10,224 nt of DNA, taken from positions 1-10,224 of the forward strand of contig CANKHS010000034.1 in the NCBI GenBank assembly GCA_947481755.1. The letters are read 5' to 3'. Positions 1-5,098 of the stretch are shown here, in pieces. Within the stretch, counting starts at the first letter, position 1. Each line of letters starts with the position of its first letter. Source of the DNA: Actinomycetota bacterium (GTDB taxonomy: Bacteria > Actinomycetota > Thermoleophilia > Gaiellales > F1-60-MAGs149). Position numbers and translations under genes: made by a program. A model generated the notes under the pieces. The model searched no databases. It saw only the letters and a program-made list of their open reading frames with translations, and was not told where the DNA came from.

Positions 1-113
1 GTCGCCTCTAATACTGTCGCCAAGAAGGCTCCCGTCAAGACTGTCGCCAAAAAGGCCCCGGCGAAGGCCGCTGCAAAGCCACCCGTCGTTGTCGCTTTCT
101 GGTTAGAGGCGAC
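1..113. repeat. 11-bp inverted repeat bracketing the K/A/P tail
   Basis: GTCGCCTCTAA at 1-11 is the exact reverse complement of TTAGAGGCGAC at 103-113. The two arms enclose the K/A/P coding repeats. The right arm overlaps the left end of the palindrome at 109-140. The left arm touches the window edge and may extend further. The role is unknown. Confidence 0.5.
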
Positions 114-159
114 ATTTTGGGCCCGGGCCCAAAATGTCGCTTTCGCGTATCGTGCGGGT
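1..159 (+). CDS. Lys/Ala/Pro-rich tail of an upstream gene (partial, no stop seen)
   Basis: Frame 1 encodes two near-identical nine-residue units, TVAKKAPVK and TVAKKAPAK (bases 13-39 and 40-66), followed by AAAKPP. This is the low-complexity basic tail known from actinobacterial HU-type and histone H1-like nucleoid proteins, and it would bind DNA non-specifically. The gene begins to the left of the window, so its folded domain cannot be seen. No stop codon occurs in this frame: it reads through the palindrome at 109-140 and into the PHP gene at 160 without a break. The nearest stop in another frame is TAG at 104-106 (frame 2), so a one-base error or slip near 80-100 would end the protein naturally. 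The residues after about base 90 (VVVAFWLEATFWARAQ) no longer look like the tail. I treat the K/A/P part as real coding sequence and its true end as undecided. Confidence 0.45.
13..66 (+). repeat. 27-bp tandem repeat, two copies, coding for TVAKKAP units
   Basis: Bases 13-39 and 40-66 are two adjacent copies of a 27-bp unit beginning ACTGTCGCCAA and ending AAG. They differ at a few positions, mostly in the last third. Each codes for nine residues. Such units expand and contract easily, so copy number probably differs between strains. Confidence 0.7.
109..140. repeat. Perfect 32-bp palindrome
   Basis: The half-site GCGACATTTTGGGCCC (109-124) is followed immediately by its exact reverse complement (125-140), giving 16-bp arms and no spacer. 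The centre is GGGCCCGGGCCC. The T-run lies 5' and the A-run 3' of the GC core, the reverse of a bidirectional intrinsic terminator, so a standard terminator is unlikely in either direction. A 9-bp direct repeat GTCGCTTTC sits at 91-99 and 136-144, the second copy overlapping the right arm. The element ends 7 bp before the putative -10 of the PHP gene. It could be a dispersed palindromic repeat, a protein-binding site or a barrier hairpin. Confidence 0.8.
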
Positions 160-160
160 A
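148..160 (+). promoter_or_regulatory. Putative leaderless promoter -10 of the PHP gene
   Basis: TATCGT at 148-153 fits the actinobacterial TANNNT -10 consensus and lies exactly 6 nt before the ATG at 160, which puts the expected transcription start on the A of the start codon. No Shine-Dalgarno is visible. No -35 is recognisable; that position falls inside the palindrome. The same spacing recurs at 8094-8099, 8331-8336 and 9533-9538. Confidence 0.45.
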
Positions 161-1296
161 TGCGCATTGCTGTTTTTGCCACGACACCGCTCGATCGACC
201 GGGCCCCGAGAGCACGGCAGCGCTTGCTGTCGCCGAGGCGATTGCCGCTAAGGGCGTCGAGGTCGTGCTCGTTGGCACGGCTCGCAGCGCTGCGCAGCAG
301 GTTGCTGGTCGACTCGCAATCCGCTCACTAGAACAGAGCGGGTCGGCAGCGCTTACTCATACCGATCTTGGACCGCGCACCATCGTCGTTGGTGGTCCGA
401 CGATGACATGGGCGACCGACGCAGCGGTCCGACGCGTGATTGGCGCCGGCGCGATCAATCTTGTCGTCATCGTTGGCGATGCCCACACGCCGATGACCGC
501 AGTGGTTGAAGATGCTGCCCCCAGTGCGGAGCGCATTGGACTGACAGGTGCCAAGCGGGCCGCCACGGCAATGATCAAACTCGCTGGCGATCCCGCTCGA
601 GCACCATCCGTGCACGCCCCGGCCGAGCCGATCCTTGGCGACTTTCATCTCCACACGTGCTTCTCTCCCGACTGTGGCACTGGCATTGAAGAGCTCGTCG
701 AACGAGCACTCGCCCTTGGTCTTGGCTCGCTGTGCGTAACCGATCACGACTCGGTTGCTGGCGGCTTCGCAGCCAAGGCTCACGTCGAAGCCAACGGAAT
801 TCCTCTGCACATCGCGGTCTCCAGCGAAGTCAAGACTCAGACCGGTGAGGTCATTGGCATGTACCTCAAGGAAGACATTCCCCCCGGCCTGTCCTTCGCC
901 GACACGGTCGAGGCGATGCGTGCCCAGGGTGCCTTCATTTACGTACCGCACCCGTTCGACAGCATGCACGCGATCCCGTCAGAGCCACTGCTGGAGCGCA
1001 TGGCGCCGCTGATCGATGCACTCGAAGTTGTCAATGGTCGTCTGGCACGCGAGCGCTTCAACCACGAGGCTCTTGCCTTTACCACGCGCCTCGGCTTGCC
1101 GGCCGGCGCAGGCTCCGACGCGCACGTCCTCGATGGGCTCTTTACCGCTGGTCTCGAGCTGCCCGCCTTCCATGATCCCGCCTCGCTTGCCCTCGCCCTC
1201 GGCGATGCTCGGGTCGTGCGTCATCCGAAAAACATCCTCGCGCTGCAGGCGCGTAAGTGGTTCCGCAAGAGGAGGAAACCACTGCACGCCGAATGA
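160..1296 (+). CDS. PHP-domain metal-dependent phosphoesterase with an extra N-terminal domain
   Basis: The 378-residue protein has a C-terminal PHP domain (about 158-365) with the usual metal-binding signatures: DFHLHT (161-166), TDHD (194-197), a glutamate in VSSEVK (E223), HPFD (264-267) and GSDAH (318-322). PHP enzymes hydrolyse phosphoester bonds using two or three metal ions; stand-alone members include 3',5'-nucleotide and histidinol-phosphate phosphatases. The N-terminal 155 residues alternate hydrophobic strands with helices (for example MRIAVFATTPL and INLVVIVGD), suggesting a Rossmann-like fold such as a reduced glycosyltransferase N-domain. I cannot name that domain. The substrate is not predictable. 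ATG 160 is preferred because TATCGT lies 6 nt upstream, although the frame is open back to base 1. The stop is 13 nt before the UDG-like gene, so the two are probably co-transcribed. Confidence 0.85.
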   Translation: MRIAVFATTPLDRPGPESTAALAVAEAIAAKGVEVVLVGTARSAAQQVAGRLAIRSLEQSGSAALTHTDLGPRTIVVGGPTMTWATDAAVRRVIGAGAINLVVIVGDAHTPMTAVVEDAAPSAERIGLTGAKRAATAMIKLAGDPARAPSVHAPAEPILGDFHLHTCFSPDCGTGIEELVERALALGLGSLCVTDHDSVAGGFAAKAHVEANGIPLHIAVSSEVKTQTGEVIGMYLKEDIPPGLSFADTVEAMRAQGAFIYVPHPFDSMHAIPSEPLLERMAPLIDALEVVNGRLARERFNHEALAFTTRLGLPAGAGSDAHVLDGLFTAGLELPAFHDPASLALALGDARVVRHPKNILALQARKWFRKRRKPLHAE

Positions 1297-1309
1297 TCGG
1301 GGACGCGCC

Positions 1310-1915
1310 GTGGCTGAACCTGACCAGATCTATGAGCGGTACCTCGCCCGCGCGATTCGGGCTATGAACGCGCTGGGCGACGATATCGCCGAGAGCGACG
1401 ACGACCTCGAACCAATTGCCGCTCCAGTCCTCGGCTCGGGCCACCCGCTCGCCGACATCATGCTGCTGAAGACTCGCGCCCAGCCCGCAGAGGTGCAGGA
1501 GGGCGTCGCCTTCTTTGGACGCGCCGGTGGTGCGATCCTCAAGAGCGTGACCCGCGTCGGTATCGACCCACTGTTGATCTACGGCACGAACTGCGCCAAG
1601 CGGGCCGACGACGATCTCACGGATGCAAACGGCGCTCCTGCGATGTTCCTGCTGCGTGAGATCCAGATCACCGAGCCAAAGATCATCGTCTGCATGGGAC
1701 CCGAGACCGCCGCGTTCATCAACCTGATCAAGGTCCCGCTCGCTGAGCCGATCGATCCAGAGTTGATTGGCCAACTCCAGCAGTTGACGCCAACGATTGA
1801 GACGCTCGTCACGCCAGATATCGACGAGTCGCTCGACGAAGAGTCTTCCAAGCGCCGCTTCTGGAAGGCCTTCCAAGAGCTCGGGCGCTGGTATTCCGCA
1901 CTGCCTCCGTACTAG
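1310..1915 (+). CDS. Divergent uracil-DNA glycosylase superfamily protein
   Basis: This 201-residue protein has the outline of a family 4-type UDG. GSGHPLADIML (42-52) stands where GEGPG motif A belongs, FFGRAG (69-74) matches the family's PFVGRAG, YGTNCAKR (91-98) matches the NVVKCRP segment, and KIIVCMGPETAAF (124-136) matches KVIVALGATAA. Classical members excise uracil from DNA and carry a 4Fe-4S cluster. Here only two cysteines are present (95 and 128), the N-terminal pair is missing, and the HPS motif of the second catalytic loop reads TPD (168-170). The protein may therefore lack cluster and activity, or have another substrate. GTG 1310 is chosen because GGGGA lies at 1299-1303; ATG 1364 is an alternative. 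It follows the PHP gene by 13 nt. Superfamily assignment is fairly safe; function is not. Confidence 0.72.
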   Translation: MAEPDQIYERYLARAIRAMNALGDDIAESDDDLEPIAAPVLGSGHPLADIMLLKTRAQPAEVQEGVAFFGRAGGAILKSVTRVGIDPLLIYGTNCAKRADDDLTDANGAPAMFLLREIQITEPKIIVCMGPETAAFINLIKVPLAEPIDPELIGQLQQLTPTIETLVTPDIDESLDEESSKRRFWKAFQELGRWYSALPPY

Positions 1916-1935
1916 TCAGTGACTCATCGCTCGGG

Positions 1936-3333
1936 TTAGTCAACGACGAGCGCATCGGCCGCCGGCGTGCGCACGAAACGCGCCACGCACTCAACGTGCG
2001 GCGTGTGCGGGAACATATCGACCGGACGAACGACCTCGAGGGCGTAGCCGCCCTCGGTAAAGAGCACCGCGTTGCCCGCTAGCGTTGTCGGGTTGCAGGA
2101 GACGTACACAATCGTCTGTGGCTTGAGTTCGAGCACGCGCCGGACTGCCTTCGGTGTCAGGCCTGCACGCGGTGGGTCAATCACGACGAGGTCTGGCATC
2201 GGCGCACCCGCCTCGATCAGTGGCTCGATTGCCTTGGCAACGTCGCCCGCAACAAACTCGGCGTTTTCGATGTTGTTGCGTTGCGCGTTCTGGGTTGCCT
2301 GCTCGACAGCATCCTCGACGATCTCGATGCCCACCACGCGTCCGGCGTCGCGCGCCAGTGCCAGCCCGATCGACCCGATCCCGCTGTAGAGATCCCAGAC
2401 CGTTTCCGTCCCCGTCAAACGAGACTCCTCGATGGCGATGCCGTAAAGCTTCTCGCACATCGCCGTATTCGTCTGGAGAAAACCGTTATGCGGCACGTGG
2501 AGCGTAAGGCCGAGGATCTCCTCGCGATACCAATCCTGACCGGTGATGATCTCGGTCGGGTGTCCCTGCGTCGTCTCGGAGAGGCCACTGTTCTTCGTCT
2601 GCAGCAAGCTGACAAAACCCGGCACGGACTCTTGGAGCTCGTCGATCAGGTTGCCGAGCTTAGGTAGCTCGATATCGGTGGTGACGAGCGCGAGCAGTAG
2701 ATCGCCCGTGCGGGCCGAGTGACGGATGATCAGATTGCGCAGTTCGCCCTCATGGAGCCGCTGGTCGTAGCCCGAGAGCCCCGTCGACTGCGCCCAGCGC
2801 TGGACCGCATCCTTGGCGGCATTCGGTGCGTCGCCGATCAGGTAACAGCGGTCGACCTCAAGAACTTCGTCCCAGCGGCCGGCTCGATGAAAGCCCAGCA
2901 CGGGACCCTGCTCCTCCTGAGTAAACGTCAACTCGACCTTGTTGCGGTACTCAAGGTTGTCTTCTGCGCCCACGATGTCGTCGATCGGTACATCCGGCAG
3001 GTGTGCGATGCGTGTGATGGCGTCGCGTACGAGCTGTGCCTTCTCGCGCAACTGCGCGGGGTAGGAGAGCGCCTGCCAGCGACACCCACCGCAGGCCCCA
3101 ACGTGCGGACACGTCGGCTCGACACGATCCGGACCTGGCGCCAACAACTCAACGACGTCGGCCTCGCCATGCTTACGGCGCGACGTGCGCACGCGGACAC
3201 GGACGTGGTCGCCAGGCAGCGCGCGATCAACGAAGACCACGAAGCCATCGATGCGCGCGACGCCACGACCACCGGTCGCAAGCGACTCGATCACAACGTC
3301 GGCGACGTCACCACGGGAAGGACGGTCAGCCAC
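1936..3333 (-). CDS. rlmD: 23S rRNA (uracil-5-)-methyltransferase, RlmD/RumA type
   Basis: This SAM-dependent enzyme methylates C5 of a uridine in ribosomal RNA (U1939 of 23S rRNA in the E. coli RlmD case). Numbering is from the longer start at 3375. An N-terminal TRAM domain spans about 22-80. Four cluster cysteines follow, C89-x5-C95-x2-C98 and C177, the spacing of RumA's 4Fe-4S site. The SAM loop is DLYSGIGSIG (328-337), with E351, then DPPRAG (400-405), the nucleophile C427 in YVSCNP and the general base E462 in HVECVA. All key residues are intact. Two GTG starts compete: 3375 (479 aa) and 3333 (465 aa). I prefer 3333 because TACGAT lies 7 nt before it and the TRAM domain still follows intact. 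RlmD versus a TrmA/RlmC-like target cannot be settled from sequence alone. It converges with the UDG-like gene, leaving 20 bp between the stops. Confidence 0.9.
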   Translation of the reverse strand: MADRPSRGDVADVVIESLATGGRGVARIDGFVVFVDRALPGDHVRVRVRTSRRKHGEADVVELLAPGPDRVEPTCPHVGACGGCRWQALSYPAQLREKAQLVRDAITRIAHLPDVPIDDIVGAEDNLEYRNKVELTFTQEEQGPVLGFHRAGRWDEVLEVDRCYLIGDAPNAAKDAVQRWAQSTGLSGYDQRLHEGELRNLIIRHSARTGDLLLALVTTDIELPKLGNLIDELQESVPGFVSLLQTKNSGLSETTQGHPTEIITGQDWYREEILGLTLHVPHNGFLQTNTAMCEKLYGIAIEESRLTGTETVWDLYSGIGSIGLALARDAGRVVGIEIVEDAVEQATQNAQRNNIENAEFVAGDVAKAIEPLIEAGAPMPDLVVIDPPRAGLTPKAVRRVLELKPQTIVYVSCNPTTLAGNAVLFTEGGYALEVVRPVDMFPHTPHVECVARFVRTPAADALVVD

Positions 3334-3346
3334 GGAGCGGATCGTA
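3333..3346 (-). promoter_or_regulatory. Putative leaderless -10 favouring the internal GTG of rlmD
   Basis: On the - strand TACGAT (3346-3341) is followed by 7 nt and GTG (3333-3331). This TANNNT-N7-start arrangement matches the other leaderless-looking genes in the window. Neither rlmD start has a good Shine-Dalgarno; the longer one has only a GGGG 1 nt before the GTG. Confidence 0.35.
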
Positions 3347-3409
3347 CGCGAGGGCGGCTGGTCGGCGATCCGCACGCCCCAAGCGAATGCCTGGAGCGTG
3401 CGGTCGAAA

Positions 3410-3601
3410 CTAGGCCGAAGCGGACTTGGAGTTGTCAGTACCCATGATCAGCAGGATGATCAAGGAGATCAGCGGGAAGAAGAAACCGAGCACAGTCCAC
3501 AGGTTTTGACTGCGGTTTCGACTTCGAGCCATATTCCGACAAATCAGCGCGAATACCACTGCAATCGCGATCACGATGATGTAACTAATCACACCCGACA
3601 T
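3410..3601 (-). CDS. Small two-helix membrane protein (63 aa)
   Basis: The 63-residue product has two hydrophobic helices, about residues 4-22 and 35-53, joined by a basic loop (RNMARSRNRSQN). It ends in a short polar tail, GTDNSKSASA. The loop charge suggests that it faces the cytoplasm, with both termini outside. A tryptophan at the start of helix 2 (LWTVLGFFFP) recalls short PLDc_N-like or envelope-stress membrane peptides, but I do not recognise the family. ATG 3601 is firmly supported by a perfect AGGAGG (3613-3608) 6 nt upstream. It lies between the zinc-finger gene and rlmD on the same strand. The 34-bp gap to the longer rlmD start would permit co-transcription. Confidence 0.75.
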   Translation of the reverse strand: MSGVISYIIVIAIAVVFALICRNMARSRNRSQNLWTVLGFFFPLISLIILLIMGTDNSKSASA

Positions 3602-3607
3602 CTGAAA

Positions 3608-3613
3608 CCTCCT
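3608..3613 (-). promoter_or_regulatory. Strong Shine-Dalgarno of the 63-aa membrane protein
   Basis: The - strand reads AGGAGG followed by TTTCAG and the ATG. This perfect site with 6-nt spacing contrasts with the leaderless-looking starts of the larger genes. Confidence 0.75.
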
Positions 3614-3642
3614 AGATATTGACGCAGAAACGCGATGGCACG

Positions 3643-3671
3643 AGTGTACACCGCGCAGCGGATCGCTCTAA
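3643..3671 (-). promoter_or_regulatory. Possible promoter for the 63-aa membrane protein
   Basis: On the - strand TTAGAG (3671-3666), a 17-nt spacer and TACACT (3648-3643) form a weak sigma-70-like promoter. It would give a leader of about 35 nt that includes the strong ribosome binding site. The -35 match is poor. Confidence 0.25.
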
Positions 3672-3675
3672 CCCC

Positions 3676-4485
3676 TCAGAGCATGGTTGGTTCGGCGGGC
3701 GCCGTCACGATGCGCCCGTCCAACCATTCTGCGTTGCCGTAGAGCGGCTCAAGCCGCGCCACCATGCGCCCATCCCCGCCAGGAACCAAGTCGACGAGGT
3801 CGAAGCGACGCGCCACGAGGTCGATGTCAACGCGATAGTCGCGTCCGCCTTCACCCCAAGCGAAGGCGATCAGTACTGGCCGTGGGAGTTCGGGACCAAT
3901 CACATCGATGCGTACCGTTGGCGTTCCGTGGAGCCCCACGAGGAGCCCAATCGTCGCAGCCTGCGGCGAACGGTTGAAGACCTCTGCGGCAATGCCAGCA
4001 AGGTAGACCTCGTCGGATTCTCGCCGCCGCGCTCTCAGAATCGTGGCCTGTGCTGTCTGAGACTCATCGAGATCATGCTGGAGTTGTTCCATCCGTCGTT
4101 CCGACTCGGCGAGCGCAGCACGAACTGCTGCCCCTTCCGCTTCCGCATCGGCGAGGCGCGCAGCCAACGTTTCGATCTCGGTTTCGCGCTCCGTCGTGTG
4201 GTCGCGTGTGTCTTCGAGTCGCTCGACCGTTGTCTCGAGTTGCGTCTGAAGCGTGTTGACCTGCGCCGTTAACGTGCGCACGGTGCGATCCGTCGTGTCG
4301 ACAGGGACCACAACGGGAGCGGGCTCATCTTCGCGGTGCCAACCATTCTTCTCAGCTCGGTCAAAACACAGAGGACAGACATGCACCGTCGAGCCCGAAC
4401 GCTGCTCGGTAAAGGCCGCGGCACGCTCACCCGTCAGGAGATTCCGCCGACAGATCGCGCATTGAATGTCGTTTGCACTGAGCAT
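3676..4485 (-). CDS. CxxC-CxxC zinc-finger, coiled-coil protein of unknown function
   Basis: The 269-residue protein has three parts. Residues 9-40 form a four-cysteine knuckle (C9-x2-C12 and C37-x2-C40), followed by the basic-aromatic NGWHRED. This is a likely treble-clef or rubredoxin-like zinc site. Residues about 66-155 form a long, highly charged coiled coil rich in Glu, Arg, Ala and Gln, which probably makes dimers. Residues about 156-255 form a compact alpha/beta domain (AAEVFNRSPQ, TIGLLVGLHGTP, VLIAFAWGEG, YRVDIDLV). From memory, proteins with this finger-coil-globule order occur in Thermoleophilia-like actinobacteria, but I know no function. There is no signal peptide or membrane helix, so it is cytoplasmic. 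A TAG codon lies in frame 15 nt before ATG 4485, which fixes the longest possible start. TAGCAT lies 9 nt before the ATG. Confidence 0.8.
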   Translation of the reverse strand: MLSANDIQCAICRRNLLTGERAAAFTEQRSGSTVHVCPLCFDRAEKNGWHREDEPAPVVVPVDTTDRTVRTLTAQVNTLQTQLETTVERLEDTRDHTTERETEIETLAARLADAEAEGAAVRAALAESERRMEQLQHDLDESQTAQATILRARRRESDEVYLAGIAAEVFNRSPQAATIGLLVGLHGTPTVRIDVIGPELPRPVLIAFAWGEGGRDYRVDIDLVARRFDLVDLVPGGDGRMVARLEPLYGNAEWLDGRIVTAPAEPTML

Positions 4486-4593
4486 GCCGTACCGATGCTA
4501 CCGAACGACGCCCTCTCAGAGGCAGGATTTATACGCTCAGCGCGATATATAGGGACATAAATCCGCACGTTCCCCCTCGGAGGGTTGGTAATT
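4486..4593. promoter_or_regulatory. AT-rich divergent promoter region with an 8-bp inverted repeat
   Basis: This 108-bp spacer separates the zinc-finger gene (-) from the 146-aa membrane protein (+). Its centre (4525-4564) is the most AT-rich part of the window, with TTTATA, ATATATA and CATAAAT. GGATTTAT (4525-4532) and ATAAATCC (4557-4564) form a perfect inverted repeat with 24 bp between the arms, a spacing suited to a dimeric regulator. No canonical -35/-10 pair stands out in either direction. TATATA at 4546-4551 is a candidate + strand -10, and TATAAA (4533-4528 on the - strand) one for the other gene. Confidence 0.4.
4579..4584 (+). promoter_or_regulatory. Shine-Dalgarno GGAGGG deciding the start at 4594
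   Basis: GGAGGG lies 9 nt before ATG 4594. The in-frame TTG at 4585 would overlap it directly, so the ATG is the likely start. Confidence 0.7.
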
Positions 4594-5034
4594 ATGGGTA
4601 CTGCTGAGTTGACCACATTTGGTCTTGTTTCGCTGATTGGCTACATCATCGTGGGCATTCGCCTGATGAACCTCTGCAACGCTTCTGGCGTTTCGAACGG
4701 ATGGTTTGCGTTCATCCCGCTGCTCAACTTCACCCGTTGGGCACGGCTTGCTGGCAAGAGCCCGTGGCTCGTCTTGCTCTGGTTCGTGTTCATCATCCCG
4801 GGACTGATTCTCTCGCTGATCTGGCTGAACAAGATCTCTGAGAAGACCGGGACGAAGTCGCCGTGGTTCTGGGTCTACCTGATCGCCGCAATCGTCGCTT
4901 ACGGCGGCACCACGATCTTCCACGGCACGGCGCAAATCATCGTCTCGCTAATTCTGACCATTGCCATGATCGCTGCGCAGTGGATGATCTTTGACCCCAC
5001 GAAGGGCACCAGCTCTACGACCGCAACGGTCTAA
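4594..5034 (+). CDS. Multi-pass membrane protein (146 aa), possibly DUF5684-like
   Basis: The 146-residue product is mostly hydrophobic. It has membrane segments near 8-28, 36-46, 57-79, 90-107 and 112-133, the second and fourth being weaker. The pattern NGWFAFIPLLNFTRWARLAGKS, then a long helix, then a charged ISEKTGTKS stretch, resembles the DUF5684 family of small membrane proteins (GW, IPxxN, lysine before the next helix). I recall that resemblance and have not tested it. No catalytic residues are apparent, and the polar C-terminal tail is rich in Ser and Thr. It is probably transcribed alone: it diverges from the zinc-finger gene and ends 23 nt before a strong hairpin. Function is unknown. 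Confidence 0.75.
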   Translation: MGTAELTTFGLVSLIGYIIVGIRLMNLCNASGVSNGWFAFIPLLNFTRWARLAGKSPWLVLLWFVFIIPGLILSLIWLNKISEKTGTKSPWFWVYLIAAIVAYGGTTIFHGTAQIIVSLILTIAMIAAQWMIFDPTKGTSSTTATV

Positions 5035-5057
5035 CTCGCTCGAAAACGGTTTGAACC

Positions 5058-5098
5058 CTGAGGGGGTGGCGCTCCGGCGCTGCCCCCTCAGTCGTTTC
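5058..5098 (+). terminator. Strand-specific hairpin terminator after the 146-aa membrane gene
   Basis: Bases 5058-5072 pair with 5077-5091 around a TCCG tetraloop, giving a 15-bp GC-rich stem. It is followed by TCGTTTCT, a weak U-tract. Two pairs are G-U wobbles on the + strand RNA (5067/5082 and 5068/5081) and would be A-C mismatches in - strand RNA. The hairpin is therefore best formed by + transcripts, although it may also help end the converging MFS operon whose stop codon is at 5098-5100. Confidence 0.75.

Noticed and set aside
109..140. Palindrome as a rho-independent terminator
   Set aside because: The T-run precedes and the A-run follows the GC core, so neither strand gives a stem followed by a U-tract outside the hairpin.
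134..331. Open frame starting with ATG inside the palindrome (frame 2)
   Set aside because: Arg/Leu/Ser-rich shadow of the PHP gene with no family features and no ribosome binding site.
1270..1360. AGGAGG at 1270-1275 with ATG 1293 overlapping the PHP stop as ATGA
   Set aside because: That ATG opens frame 3 and meets a stop after about 23 codons; the UDG-like protein is in frame 2, so this is not its start.
1916..1941. Small inverted repeat TGACT/AGTCA between the UDG-like gene and rlmD
   Set aside because: Five-base arms without a U-tract; too weak to call a terminator.
2719..3447. 242-codon open frame on the + strand opposite rlmD
   Set aside because: Antisense to a gene with complete catalytic motifs, no recognisable domain; long shadow frames are common at this GC content.
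3665..3682. GCTCT/AGAGC hairpin after the zinc-finger gene
   Set aside because: Five-pair stem with an eight-base loop and no U-tract; not a convincing terminator.
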